Assembly (NCBI GenBank): GCA_951217055.1
Contig: OX578282.1
Span: forward strand, 22,524,106-22,588,105
Direction of reading: 5' to 3'
Source: Gerris lacustris
Lineage: Eukaryota; Arthropoda; Insecta; Hemiptera; Gerridae
DNA: 64,000 bases
The position numbers and the translations under genes are program-made. This document shows positions 34,880 to 46,865 of the stretch, piece by piece; position 1 is the first letter of the stretch, and each line of letters begins with the position of its first letter. Under the pieces are notes generated by a model. The model saw nothing but the letters and a program-made list of their open reading frames with translations, searched no databases and was not told the origin of the DNA.

Positions 34880-35266
34880 GACTAGCTTATATGGGGCATC
34901 ATGTATAGAAATGCAAAAACTAACAAATATAATGTATACATAATTAAAGTGTTTCTTGTATATTGATATAAATTGCATTATTTATGTATTCTTTTTCATT
35001 TCATACTCTCTTGAAAAACCAGATACGCTACATCGAAGCCCAGGTAATCTACAAGAGATAAATACGCCCAAGATTCCCAAAATCGACCTGTATACAGCTG
35101 TGTCTAAAAATAGAGGCTGAAGATGGAAATTGTATTAAGAGAAAATTTATGAAATGAAGAAGAATCCATAATTGGTGCATTTTTTTTTATCAATATATAG
35201 AAAGGACTTTAATTTTATGTACCAGTTTTTTTCATTTCTATACATGATGCCCCGTATAGGCTAGTT
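34880..35266. mobile_element. Foldback element, family E copy 2
   Basis: The ends GACTAGCTTATATGGGGC and the inverse of GAACTAGCCTATACGGGGC pair. Arms of about 110 bp share 'catcatgtatagaaatg', 'ttaaagt.tt' and 'cttcatttcat'. The interior matches copy 1 (9091-9466) in reverse. The terminal bases differ between copies while remaining inverse within each copy. Confidence 0.75.
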
Positions 35267-35384
35267 CATCCCTCAGAGTTACTTACCTACTTAAAATTTA
35301 TAGTTTTATAAATAAGTAAGGCGCGCTTCACGTAATTACGTTAGGTGATAATCGCCGGTGTCGCGATTAAGTTAAAATTATTAA

Positions 35385-35655
35385 GTGTAAAATTTTAATA
35401 GTTGCATATTCTTTTTCTACACTTCAAGACTTTTAAATTGATGTATAACATATCATGGCTACTATAAAACTTTTTTTTTTAGTCACCCGCCATATTGGCC
35501 ACCATCTTGAAAATATTAAGTGTGAAATTTAAATGCTTGCATATACTTTTTCTACACTTCAAGACTTTTAAATTGATGTATAACATGTCATGGTGACTAA
35601 AAACTTTTTTATTAGTCGCCCGCCATATTGGCCGCCATCTTGAAAATAGTAAGTG
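35385..35655 (+). repeat. 135-bp tandem duplication
   Basis: 'ctttttctacacttcaagac', 'aaattgatgtataacat', 'cgccatattggcc' and 'ccatcttgaaaat' occur twice, 135 bp apart. Confidence 0.8.
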
Positions 35656-35822
35656 TGAAAACTCCAAAAAGTGTACAGTTGTCACAAATGCCGAGATGCA
35701 CCTGTGTACCGAATTTCATGTGCCTAGCTATAGTAGTTTATGAATTGAAACAAGTCAACGGACAGACAGACAGAGCCGTTATATAAGGTTTCTTTTCGTA
35801 CCTCGTACAGAAACCTAAAACC
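35656..35822 (+). repeat. Family B repeat, 3' end
   Basis: 'accgaatttcatgtgcctag', a GACA run, and the terminal stem AGGTTTCT, loop, AGAAACCT followed by AAAA. The stem sequence differs from other copies but still pairs. Confidence 0.7.
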
Positions 35823-35824
35823 AA

Positions 35825-37315
35825 TAATTAGAAGAAATGCGTTTAAAATTTTTAATCTTATCTACAGAATTAACCAAATTAAAAATCTGATCTATCTCTA
35901 CATTAAACTAACAATTGTGGAGGAATTTATTTGATTAATAAATAAACTACGGCCATTAAATAGAACTGCAAACATAATCGTATACATTAGAAACATAGGG
36001 TACTTTGAGAAAAAAATGAATTTAGGGTTGAACTGCGAATACAAAGGTTATGGTAAGGTCAATTTTGATCTTTTTGACATTTTACGCACCTTGATAAAAT
36101 CAAATACAGACTAATTCCTTGAATAACTAGTTAATCGTCAAGCAGAGAAGAAATAGTTAACTTAACCAAGCCTATAAGGAATGAAAATTATACAAGTAAT
36201 GATTTTTGAAATTTTCCATGAATAGTCATAACCTTCGATCATAGAGGTCATCTTCAATCCAAAAATACGTCGTCGGATGTACATTTGAAACATTATTCAA
36301 TTAAAAGAAAATTGAACTAACACAAAGTCTTTAAATGAAGATGGGTTTTAAAAGGCTGTTTCCAATAGAATCTTAATGCTTGTATTAACTTTGAACTTGC
36401 TTCTTCTTTCTTATATCTTTCGCAAAACCGGATACTGGAGGCTCTAGGTTACAGAAACCGGTCTTGGTAAGGATTTATAGGCACTCTGGTGACTCCACCT
36501 TCTTCGCAACCAGACTTCCTCCTTCCTTCCATCTAAGTCTACAAGGAAAGGATTGTGAAGAATAAAAAAAGAGCAGTCGTGAAAGGTCAGTAAACCCTGA
36601 TCTTGCAAAGCGAATCAGGACGATTACTGATTTGAATATTTTCCCAGCTTCCGAAACAGTTTTAACGGTATGATTGAAAGTAAGTATAAAAAAAATTCAG
36701 TAGCAATATTTAAAAAAAAAAAAACACTGAATATTAAAATTGATTCAAAAAATGAAGTTAGTTTACTGACCTGGAAATTTATATTTAATTAAATATATAA
36801 AAAATACAAAAGTATGATTAAGATCCTTGAAAATACTCAAATTATAAGTCAGATGACATTTTTATTTTTAATTTATTTTATTTTGTCTTTTTTTTATGTT
36901 AATTTAATTCATTGTCCCTAGGGCAACGACTCACCTCGAAATGATTTGTTAATTCTAATCTGGGCAACCACATTCATTCCAATAAAAATATATGTTTGTT
37001 TTGATTTGTTGGTCTTCAAATAGATAATAATTTAAACAAAGAAATATAAAATTAAGCCCGTTGCAAATAAAGTTTCTATTACACTTTGCCATTAGGTATT
37101 GAATAGTTGAATTAAAATGCATTTCATAGTTAGAGTTTGATGGTTTATTTAAGAATTTGAGAATACTTTTTAAGAATTTGATAGTTGAATTTTAGAGGTG
37201 AAATGTTCTTGCTTTAACGTGTGTTGTTGTGATTTTAACGTTTGTTGTTGTCGTTACAACTTAAAGGATTTCATTGTTAATATTTCTGGCTCTATTGTGG
37301 GTCTTCGTCTTCAGT
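35825..37315. other. No gene recognised
   Basis: Around 36240 a degenerate inverse 'ttgaagatgacctctatgat' recalls the C2 core but lacks GAAA. The rest is AT-rich. Confidence 0.45.
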
Positions 37316-37322
37316 GATAGAG

Positions 37323-37590
37323 CTTTACTTCTTTAGCCGCGGTAGAGTAAATTTGCTTGGATGAAATTTACGAAGTTCAAAACGAAGTTCGCGTTTCGAG
37401 GCTCGTCCAAGTGAAACATTTTTTATGTAAAGTTGTAAGTTTTACCGAGTGAGAGATATTTTATCAACTGCCGGTCTAAGTTGGCAGTTGATTTACCTGT
37501 GAACAATCTTTCACCTGGACGAGTTTCGATCCATTGACCTCTGAATTTGATGTCAGACGTGCTATTCAAGACACCACGGGAGTAGATGAT
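37323..37590 (-). repeat. tRNA-derived SINE, copy 1
   Basis: On the minus strand the head CTACTCCCGTGGTGTCTTGA, a B-box-like ATGGATCGAAACT, 'aaatcaactgcc' with its inverse 'ggcagttgat', 'cacttggacgag.ctcgaaac' and the tail 'accgcggctaaagaagt' match copy 2 (56780-57060) along its length. Confidence 0.7.
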
Positions 37591-37794
37591 TTTAACTATA
37601 CACAGAATATTATTATATACATTTTGATAGTTAAATATGTATACATATTGTTTTCATGTATTTTATTAATTATTCTCTTAATTTTTTTTTATATTGTAAA
37701 ATTTAGATTTTTCTTTAATAATTGTTTAAATATTGTTCTGTGGATATATGCTAGAGCGTTGGATTTATCCCTCTATTTAAATTAATAGTACATT

Positions 37795-37945
37795 ACGCGT
37801 CGAGTGCGGAAAGTAGCATTTTGCATGCGAGTGTGGAGTTTGCACCCGAGCGATAGCGAGAGCAGTAAAACCACACGAGCAATGCAAAATGCCGTTTTCG
37901 CACGAGTAGCGTACCGTACTTTATCTACGATTGTTAGATTTTAAT
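37795..37945 (+). repeat. Family K repeat, plus
   Basis: 'gcggaaagtagcattttgca', 'gcgagtgtggagtttgcacc', 'cgagcga' and 'agtacgg' type text, ending in 'ttatctacgattgtta'. The inverse copy is at 55.31-55.46 kb. Confidence 0.7.
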
Positions 37946-38166
37946 AATAAATACAGAAAAAAAAATAATTTTCCTGTATGTAAGTTCGTATTTCTCTTTT
38001 GATAAAGATGACATTAATTCATTAATTGTATTTTGTGCGGGATTAATTATTTCGGGAGGCGTATTATTCTCCTCATATTCGTCATAATCATACTTAAATC
38101 ACGCATTGATTTTCACAAAACCCTCGATATAAACAGTTATTTTTATTAAACAAATATCAAATTAGG

Positions 38167-38372
38167 TTTATCTACGATTGTTACGAAATATAAACATTGT
38201 ATCTCTGTCTAGATGCGTCGAAAGTGATTTTTTACGTACTTGTATTTATTGCGCATGCACGTCTCATAATTCTTAAGAATTCCTCTTCTGTACCGCCCGC
38301 GGTAAAGAAGAAGAATTCTTCAACTTAACGCACGATTAGCGAGTTTGTTTACATTTAACAAAATTATTTACA
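38167..38372 (+). repeat. Family F repeat, plus
   Basis: 'ttatctacgattgttacgaa', 'tctagatgcg', 'attgcgcatgcacgt', 'aagaattcttcaact' and 'gtttgtttacatttaacaaa' match 55.02-55.22 kb. The 15-kb copy is inverse. Confidence 0.7.
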
Positions 38373-38379
38373 GGTTTGA

Positions 38380-41095
38380 AAATGTCCCAAAAAAGTGACG
38401 AAATATAACCACCATTTTAATAAACAAAAATGAATTTGTTCATTTTTTTTTAATTTTTATAAAAACCCCTATTGACACAAAACGAAGATATTATGTATAA
38501 ATTATATTGTATTAATATTATGTAGGAGGGAACATAAAAGCAACTTTTTCTAGAACTTAAGTTTCACTTCAAATGCGTGAGAGTCACACACATATTTTTT
38601 TGTTTCTTGGTTAATAGAAGTAGGTCTAAAGTGTTTATTACAGCCTTGATGGATTTGATTGTAATTCTTTAGTGGTGGAATCTTTCTTGTTTTATTATGG
38701 GCCTTTACTGTTTTTTAGAGGATTTGATTGTTAATCTTAAGGGGTAGAAGGGTAGAATCTTCCAGGCTTTATTGTGGTCTTAAGTATTTGTTAGACCATT
38801 AAAGGGTTTGATTGTTATTACTTAGTGATGGAGACTTTCTTGTTTTATTATGGGTATTTAGTGTTTGTTAAACCTTGGTATGCACGATGCACCCCTACTT
38901 TGTGATAAACCCTTACTATTAAGGTTCTAACACCTACTAATCATGAACATAATAACCCTATGTTACCTTACGCTCCACAATTGTCAGATGAATATGTGTG
39001 CCAAAAAAGGCTTCTATATTGATAAGAGAGGTACATTTACATGTATATTAAAAAAGTATAGTTGTAAGAACTAAAACTTTCGACATTTTCCATGTCATCG
39101 AAATCGACCTGTGTTGACATTAATACAAAATTGAATTTTGGCTTAGTCACCACACTTTGTACTTAGGTTGTTTCTTAAGCCCATCTCTCGTTGTTTTATT
39201 TCAATCATGAATATAAAATGTGATGAAATATCATGATATATACACAGATTCTTTTCTCTTTTATTTTGTTATTACACGCTGTGTGGAATGAATCGAACTC
39301 ATTTCAAGCTCCGAGGATTTGTTTTCACGAAAATTAATTTCCATTTAAATATCAAATTTTTCTCTCTTTTTTTTACTGAAGAGTTATAAAAGCGTAGCGT
39401 GTGGAAGGGTAATATATGGTATTGTTTTACCCGTGAGGGCACCACTCATGCTTTGCTTGTTTGATAAAAAAAAACAAAAAAAAAACAACACGGATGGTTT
39501 TTTGATGGTATGACCCTCTAGCCCCCAACTCTTATTCAACAGAATGCTTTTTCCTCATCCTAAAATTGAATATTCAAATATCGGAGAGAAGGAGGGAGGT
39601 CTAAGGGAGAAGGGTCCCGCCAAAATGACTTTTAGGTTAAACCGATTAAAATGCCGCCAAAAGTTGAAGGAGAGGAAGGGCCAAGGGAGGATCCAGCCCA
39701 TGGGAAAACACTTAACTATTTTAATAAAAACGGTTGCGGAACATCTCACTCAATTCCTTATCTGTGAGGGACTGAGAGCCAGCCCCCCTTTAATTTAACT
39801 TTTAATCCTTCTTCTCTCCTTCAAGCTCAATACAGGCCAATTTAGTATTTATAAAAGGTTATATGAGAGAAGACAATAGGACTCCACGACCGATGGAGAG
39901 ATAAACGAGAAAAAAAGGTACTCATCCCTTAAAAACCGAGATACAACAAAAAGTAATTGGAAACTTTCAATATGGAAAATTCAAAATGGAATCTATTGTT
40001 CTTTGCTAAACAAGATCTCACTTCAATTTTCTTGCATAATTGAAATTTTTCTATCTAATATTTTAATCTGTTGTAGTAGTAATTTACTCTGGGAAAGTGG
40101 CCTACCTGGAACTTTTACACTTAGTTACAACTCTTTAGTTAATCCATTATCAGGAAATACGCTCGACTTCTACTACATTGCAGCATTAAACAAGATCGAT
40201 TTTACTACTAATTTGTAATTATAGCCTCCAGACGAAAAGGGACACCGGCATGAAAATTTAAATGGTTTTAATCAGTAGCGGTGCCTGTGATTAATTAATG
40301 CCACTCCGATAAATTAGGCCCCTTTATTGTTATCGACAGCATAGAGAATCAGTTCCTTCATAAACTACAATCATCGACCCTGGAGGAAGAAGCGACTCAT
40401 CATCTTGCAGCTCTTTAAATACAAGGTCATCTATCTAAATCATATAATATTAACAAATATTGCTAAAGCCGTGATTAGAGGAAAATATCAATGTAGCCAG
40501 AAGAAATACTACACAACTAATCCAATATAACTCCTAATTAATATACTGACTAACAATCTTTGTGACTGATTGAAACTTTGTTGGCATAATAGTACTCCTT
40601 AATTCAATAATCAGTTTTAAGACTACGATGCTGTTTTTATATCCTTTAAAAGTTGAGGTTAAAATAGCATTTGGTAATGCCAAAAAACAATAATGCTTAG
40701 AGAAGACATGTAAGAATAATTACAAGCTGCTTTAACATAAGATGGTCGTAGCAACATACAATCTTACGGTCATAGCTGATTATTCTATATGCGTATTCCA
40801 TTATAATTCCTAGGTTAAAATTATTCTAAATTACCCAATCAAAGGCCTGTAACCTAACATGTTAATGCACTTATGTTAATCTACAGCCTTAATTTATACA
40901 TAGGTTGCAAGTGAAAATTGATTTGGCCCTCAACCTTGACTATTTCTGAACGGATCAGGGGAAGGAAGTTTCTTGAGATATTTATAAAAGGTATATTATA
41001 AATTAATATTTTGTAACGACAGTACACACCTTTGACTTTGATCATCTTGACATAATCACACATGCCCCCAATAAATACAAAAAGAACACCTTAGA
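38380..41095. other. No supported gene in 2.7 kb
   Basis: A loose repeat of 'gtttgattgttaat.cttag' and 'ctttattatgggtctttagt' recurs about three times at 38.64-38.87 kb. A mildly purine-rich patch at 39.55-39.80 kb has an 84-codon frame with no known domain. Confidence 0.4.
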
Positions 41096-41104
41096 AATGA
41101 CCAC

Positions 41105-41200
41105 AAAAAGCTTGGTTTTCCGGTGAAATCCGCGTTATGAAGGGGTTGAAGTCTGAAGTTTCGCTTCCACTACTGGAAGCGTCTTCAGGGAAGTTGCCCG
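41105..41200 (-). repeat. Ribozyme-like repeat C3, single arm
   Basis: 'agcttggttttccggtgaaa' at the left matches the foldback at 46.56 kb. The core lies at 41159-41188 on the minus strand: CTGAAGA, C, GCTTCC-AGTAGT-GGAAGC, GAAA. Confidence 0.65.
41159..41188 (-). ncRNA. Hammerhead-like motif, family C3
   Basis: This copy has the best-paired stem of the set (6 of 6 bp). The extra base between CUGAAGA and the stem is C here, where the others have U. GAAAC is followed by TTC instead of GTC. Confidence 0.4.
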
Positions 41201-41204
41201 ATCT

Positions 41205-42500
41205 AACATGAAGCAACCTAAAATCTTTAAATCTAACATTCTAACCTTACTTATCTGGATTTAACAAAACTAAATTAAAACTCAAAATTTCATACTTTAT
41301 TTAAAAAGTATACTTTGTAAATATAAAATTTGAATCCTGTAGTCAATTATAACCTCCCTTAGCTGTCACTGGTCGTGTTTTTTTTACAATTGATTTTTAA
41401 TTTTACCTCCATAATTTCACAGAAATTTAGGGACTAATTATAATAATTAGGTAACAACTAATTACTGATAATTGTATTTGTATTGGCATCGAAAATACAT
41501 TATCTGTGCAAGTTTCAGCATTCTAGGTAGTCGGGAAGTGTGCCAAATCTAAGTTACAAGATTTGTCCCTGACAAACATACCAAGGTAAATTAGAAGCGT
41601 GTAAAAATCGTAAAAAGGAATAAAGAAAGACATATTTCTACCGAAAGTAACTTCCATTGTATACACAGCAGACTATCAAAAACTAATTGGTATTTACGGT
41701 ACCAAAACCAAAAATAAGACTTAAGATTTATTTATTCTAAAAGGTTTAGGCACAAATGTAGCCGACATTTAACACTAATGGTTATCTTGATAAATCATTA
41801 CGTGTAGCCAATATGCAATAAAGTTACTTTTGGTGGAAAGATAGCCTTCTTCTTTCCTAAGCAATGAAATGTACTTTCGAAAATTGATAAATAATATGAT
41901 GCTTAAACAGGTATTTATCGTTTATAATTAGTTACCTTTAGTGGTTAAAAGTCGCATAATATTTACACACATTAAAAGAGATAAGAAGAATTTAAATACA
42001 TGCTACTATTAAAAGGTTTTGGGCCACAATACTACTCATGTAGGCACTTAAAAAAAAAAAAAAATAACATTGCAAATTTATATTTTTTAACCTTAAAAAG
42101 CTATTAACAAAATATTGTCAATAACCTTTGACAGGTTACCAAGAAATAACTATATTAAGTTGTTAAATTGCTATATCCACAATCAATTTAAAAGTTACGA
42201 GAGAAATATGTATATATAAATATATATGTATATTTATATTGAACGTAACAACACCAATACACTAACCATTGCGGAAATATAATTTCCTGGCAAAGGAGAG
42301 TACACAAATATTTAATGTTTGAATAAAATCAGTAATTTACAGAACCGGATCCAGATATTTAACATAAATAAACATGAGAAAGATTCATAGATATAATAAT
42401 CGATCTTAAGATCGATTATTTAAATTAGATCGATTATTCATTTGGCAACTTACATGGTTCATTCACATAAGAGTGAAAGAAATAAAAAGCAAATAGTCTG
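41205..42500. other. AT-rich stretch, no gene seen
   Basis: A small palindrome AATAATCGATCTTAAGATCG + ATTATT lies at about 42396-42421. Otherwise nothing was recognised. Confidence 0.45.
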
Positions 42501-42506
42501 CTAATT

Positions 42507-42564
42507 AAGGCGGAAACACACTACCATCACGTCACGTGACGTGATGGTAGTGTGTTTCCGCCTT
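42507..42564. repeat. 58-bp perfect palindrome
   Basis: AAGGCGGAAACACACTACCA continues to the centre GTCAC|GTGAC at 42535/42536 and then mirrors exactly, with no loop and no mismatch. It is flanked by TTAATTA-like and TTTAG sequence. It resembles two element termini joined head to head. Confidence 0.9.
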
Positions 42565-42855
42565 TAGTGTAGCACATAGCTTTACGAGTATCACGTACTT
42601 TAATGGTGTTTTACTTCTTCGACCCATTATTGCCTAATTTAATTAATCTTTTACATGAAATAAAGTATTAATTTATAGTCAAGTCATTAGGTGAAGCCTG
42701 CCAATTAGTGTGGCACATAGCTTCCTCGCGTTCTTATAACGTACTCAAATGTGATGTTATTCTTTTACAGATCATTTTTGTATATCAATTTAAATTTTTC
42801 CCCACCTTTTATTTTAAATCTGCCAAAATTTGGCATACATGCACGGAAAAACCAA
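42565..42855 (+). repeat. Two family A 5' ends in tandem
   Basis: TTAGTGTAGCACATAGCTTT (about 42564) and AATTAGTGTGGCACATAGC + TTCCTCGCG (about 42702) are successive 5' termini, each followed by 'acgtactttaat' or 'acgtactcaaatg' and 'tcttttac'. Neither has its 3' end. Confidence 0.65.
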
Positions 42856-42859
42856 AACC

Positions 42860-43430
42860 CCAGGCGAATTAAATAATTGTCTTTGATTTTTACAAGATGA
42901 TAAACCTTAACAGATTCAATCGATTAAAATCATGTTTATAAAATTAACACATGCTTAAATAATTATAAATATATTTAGCAATTTTACTAAGAAGTTGTTA
43001 TATATTTTATGCCAAACACACCCAAGTCAGATAATGTGGTTTATTTTGGTCATGACCTAGTAGCGACCGGTTTTTGCAACGATGAAAATGTTACAAGAGC
43101 GGTCAGTTACTCGGATAGTTATTGAACAAGTCAGGTAAACTTCCTGATGTAGCACCGGTCTAGACAGGTTCAATGAATGGAATAAAAAAACAAATCTTAA
43201 CAATTTTTTTTCTGTTTGAAATTAATGTGAAATGGACCTTGGATTTTGCAAGTTATTAAGAAAAATAGTAATGATAAAACCCGAGAAATATAATTGGAGC
43301 ATTTAAAAGACTGAAGCTGTAAAATAAATTGGTTGAAGAAACTGAACATCAAACAAATTAGCTGCCATGACCAAATCTTTTCTTAATTTTCAAACTAAAA
43401 TTAATTTATCGAAATAATTTTTACATCAAC
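42860..43430. other. AT-rich stretch, no gene seen
   Basis: No repeat or gene was recognised. Confidence 0.45.
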
Positions 43431-43434
43431 TGAA

Positions 43435-43605
43435 TGAAATTACGTGGGTATTGAATGCGAATAAAATTATGTGGATATCGACTGTGAATGAAATTATGTG
43501 GATATTGACTGTGAATAAAATTATGTGGATACCATCGACTGAATGAAATCATGAGGATATCGAAAAAATGAAAATTATGCGGATATCGACTGCGAATGAT
43601 TTTGA
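43435..43605 (+). repeat. 27-bp minisatellite, about six copies
   Basis: The unit 'aatgaaattatgtggatatc' + 'gactgtg' repeats with small changes and one short insertion. Confidence 0.8.
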
Positions 43606-43849
43606 TAATAGCGAGGATTAGTCAAAAGTGAAATACGTTTTTGATTTATCGAATTTTCGGAAAAAACATATTTCTTTACTTATTAAGGGTATACCGCAGT
43701 GAATCAAGGGTACACCGTTGTGAATGTTTATCCAACTTATTTACCTATCACATTGTATCTGTTATGTTGTTCATACTGGTTTTCACGGTTTTCTCTCTCT
43801 TATTAGCCCCCATTTTAAGTTAATATTGCCATTGTTTGTCAAAATGTAA

Positions 43850-44443
43850 ATAGACTGCCAATTAGTGTGGCACATAGCTTCCTCGCATCCTATCCACGTA
43901 CTTTATTACTATATTAACATTAACGTTATATTACTTTATTGTTTATTGCGTGTAAAAACTATTAACAGTTTTTAGCGATCTTTAACACTTCATAGCGGTG
44001 TCGCTGTTGGTTTTACTAAAAAATTGTATTTGAAAAAAGTGTTTGTCTCATTGAATAGATAAAGTTTGATTTTTTCCCCGACCTAAAATTTCAATTTTAA
44101 ATTTAAAGTTCATGTTTAAGCAAGCGTTGCGCGTGAACGCTTGAACGAATAACGTTGTCCAACGAATTCGTCCTGGGAATTGGTGAAATGAACATTTCTA
44201 CCAAATTTCAACAAAATCGGTCGACATTTACTCAAGTTATCGTCGCACGTTTCATGATTCGCGGACACACAGACCGACAGACAGACAGATAGACAGACAG
44301 ACAGACAGACACGGAACCAAAAATGTTCCCTGATGTGTGAAACGATTTCTGCCTTGGAATTTTTAAAATCGGAGACATAAAACTTTTCGTTCTCAAAAGT
44401 GAACACAATGCTTCCGTTGCCTTCGGTAAGCTCGGAAGCAAAA
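43850..44443 (+). repeat. Family A repeat, longest copy
   Basis: The 5' end is GACTGCCAATTAGTGTGGCA. The middle has 'aagcgttgcgcgtgaacgct', 'accaaatttcaacaaaatcg', a (CAGA)n run at 44275-44312 and 'ccaaaaatgttccctgatgt'. The 3' end is CTTCCGTTGCC, TTC, GGTAAGCTCGGAAG, AAAA. At 594 bp it is the reference copy for the family. No protein frame belongs to it. Confidence 0.75.
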
Positions 44444-44929
44444 CTATGGAAAATGTTTAAAATTATGTAGCATCTTTACACTTTACACACATTCCACTGC
44501 TCTTTGTTTCTACCACTATTCTACACAGGATTTCAAGCCGTGCTACTCTGATTTGCACCTGAGAGTCGAGCGTGGTACAGGATCATGGGGTATTGGAGTA
44601 TGACCCAACTCCTTGGTCCTTTAATTTACTTGGTTCACTAATTATCGCATCATACCGGCTTCGATGGTAAATTGTACAGTGTATGATGTGTGAAGTGTGA
44701 AGTGGCTGGAATTCTCTACCACGGGGCTAGTAAAAGAGCCTAAATAAGGCTTAAATGCTAGATTCGAACAATTGGTTCGTCCTATCTGTTTAGTACTAGA
44801 ACTAAGACTTACTACCATTACTACTTTATAACACCTGAAAATACCTTGTAATACTTGTATTACACCTTAAAATAGGAAATACTTAATTACGCATACTTCA
44901 TTTTTTACTTTGACTAATCCTTCCTATCA

Positions 44930-45065
44930 AATTCTGTTGAAATTAACATGGGATCATCAAAGGGCCACTTTCAACAAACCATCAAAATTTCATAAATTAG
45001 ACAAATAGTTTTTAATATTAACGCACAGACAGACGCTACCTTCGGTAAGCCTGGAAGCAAAAATA
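44930..45065 (+). repeat. Family A repeat, truncated 3' end
   Basis: 'caaaatttcataaa', 'cacagacagacg' and 'ctaccttcggtaagcctgga' + AGCAAAAA correspond to the last quarter of family A. Confidence 0.6.
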
Positions 45066-45069
45066 GATT

Positions 45070-46050
45070 TTAATCTAGAAGGCCAGCCAACTGGACACTA
45101 CAACTGGAGAGGAACAGAAGACGAATATTCAGTAAAGTACTGGAATTACTTCATAGTTCCAAGTAATCAATAACTTGCCCATAAAAATCATTTAAATTAG
45201 GATTAATGCTGAAAGAAAACATCCTATCTTAAAAAAACTTTTGCGAAAATCGTTTAAAAGAATCTAACTTTATCTTGCAAAGAAATCTTCAAATTTTAAC
45301 TTACAATTAGGAAATTGGACACTTCTTGATTCAGATAAAGTTTGGAATTGCATTCAGAAGCATAATCGATGCTGTAGTTGTTATTTTCGACAGTAAAAAC
45401 AAAATATATTGCACTATAAACCATTTTAAACAAAAAAGCAATAATCTCCAATCCAAATCGAACATCTAAATAGCTTTCTGTTGTCCTTTTTGGATTCATT
45501 TAAAGGATTTACCATGACCTAATTATCTAAATAACTTGTTTGTTCTAGTAATTTGTTCGATTTTATGAGATCATTTCACTAGATTATTTTTAAGAACATT
45601 AATTTTGCAAAAAAAGACTGCTTAGTTTTGATAACGAGAGTAAAAAACAAATAAAAAAAAACCTTTAAAGATAATAAGTATCGAAAAAAAACACGACTAA
45701 TTTCAAGAAAACAAAGAAAGAAAAAATGAAAGTAAATAATGATTTTTTTTTTATTATTAATAATTGTAATGGAACCTAAAAAATTAAAAAAGAGTAAATT
45801 ACATTCATTCAGGTTTGTCCATTCTGCACGCGATAAAATGTTTGTAGGTTAAAATGCATGATTTCAATTATCCAATAGAAATCGATTTAATCCATTTTTT
45901 CTAACTTATTCTTTATTAACTTATCGCTTAGAAAAAAATGGCAACCATCGCGAGCTTATTAAAACAATTGTAAATCTTTAAACTGCCCAAGAGCTAGATT
46001 TAGTCACGACAAAACATAATACTGTTCGGTCAATGTCAAGGGTATACATA
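45070..46050. other. AT-rich stretch, no gene seen
   Basis: No element or gene was recognised. Confidence 0.45.
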
Positions 46051-46114
46051 TTTTTTAAAAAAGTAGAAAGAAAAGTCTCTCCACGTAAAATATCTATTTA
46101 AAAATCAAAGTAGA

Positions 46115-46141
46115 TTTCGGCCTCTATAAGGCCATCTTCAG
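46115..46141 (-). ncRNA. Hammerhead-like motif, family C1
   Basis: CTGAAGA, T, GGCCT-TATAG-AGGCC, GAAA. The stem is 5 bp and perfect. Confidence 0.4.
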
Positions 46142-46289
46142 TGCCGAATGAGGTTGAAACTGAAACGTAAGTCCAGTTTGCAAAACCAGACACTGGCACA
46201 AGACTCAAGTGTGCCAGTGTCTGGCTTTATATGACTCACCTCGCCCTATGAGCTCTTTTAGTTGATTTACGTTTCCACCTCTTTCGGCA

Positions 46290-46316
46290 CTGAAGATGGC
46301 TTTATAGAGGCCGAAA
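46290..46316 (+). ncRNA. Hammerhead-like motif, family C1
   Basis: CTGAAGA, T, GGCT, TTATAGA, GGCC, GAAA, then GCTGCTTTGAT. The stem is 4 bp with one G-U pair. Confidence 0.4.
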
Positions 46317-46610
46317 GCTGCTTTGATTTTTAAATAAATATTTTACGTGGAGAGACTTTCCCTTCTACTTTTAATGACCCACTCACGTTCCATATCAGAT
46401 CATATTTTTTTTAATTTCGCCAACAATGATGATAATAAAAACAAAACTAAGTAAACATATTTAAATTTGACAAAGGGGTTTAAGAAAAGAACATGTAAAC
46501 CACGATAATAATTTAATGCTAATAATGAGAGTACAATTAATTTTTGGTCAATTAATAAACAGCTTGGTTTTCCGTTGAAATCCGCGACACGAAGGAGTTG
46601 AAGTACGGCG

Positions 46611-46640
46611 TTTCACTTCCACTACTGGAAGCATCTTCAG
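46611..46640 (-). ncRNA. Hammerhead-like motif, family C3
   Basis: CTGAAGA, T, GCTTCC-AGTAGT-GGAAGT, GAAA, CGCC. The stem is 6 bp with a G-U closing pair. Confidence 0.4.
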
Positions 46641-46747
46641 GGGTGTGGTGCATCGTGATGTTTACTTGAAGGGACAAGACATACTGACACATACATGATG
46701 AAGACATACTGTGATGTTTACTGTTGCTTCAAGTAAACAGCACGATG

Positions 46748-46850
46748 GGGGCCTGGGTGGATCAGAGGCTAGAGCGCTCACCTTGCGATAATGCAAGTTA
46801 AGCAGCCTCGAGTAGGGTCAGTAGATGGATGGGTGACCGCTTCTGACCAC
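46748..46850 (+). repeat. Composite tRNA-like/5S-like SINE
   Basis: GGGTGGATCAGAGGCTAGAG + CGCTCACC is an A-box-like tRNA head. AAGTTAAGCAGCCTCGAG and AGATGGATGGGTGACCGC reproduce the A and C boxes of the 5S internal promoter with about the right spacing. The match to 5S stops after GACCGC. Both promoter types are visible in about 100 bp. Confidence 0.6.
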
Positions 46851-46865
46851 AGATTAACCACACCC

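Larger units (their letters stand above)
46059..46373. mobile_element. Foldback C1 element with nested hairpin
   Basis: The outer arms begin AAGTAGAAAGAAAAGTCTCT and end with its inverse (one insertion). Each arm has a hammerhead-like core (46115-46141 minus and 46290-46316 plus). At the centre a perfect 15-bp stem, CCAGACACTGGCACA at 46186-46200 with its inverse at 46210-46224, encloses a 9-nt loop. It is non-coding. Confidence 0.85.

Noticed and set aside
36236..36275. Hammerhead-like site on the minus strand
   Set aside because: The core reads TTGAAGA and the GAAA is missing. At best it is a decayed relic.
46795..46845. Complete 5S rRNA gene
   Set aside because: Only the internal promoter region matches. 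The 5' 45 nt and 3' 30 nt of 5S are absent.
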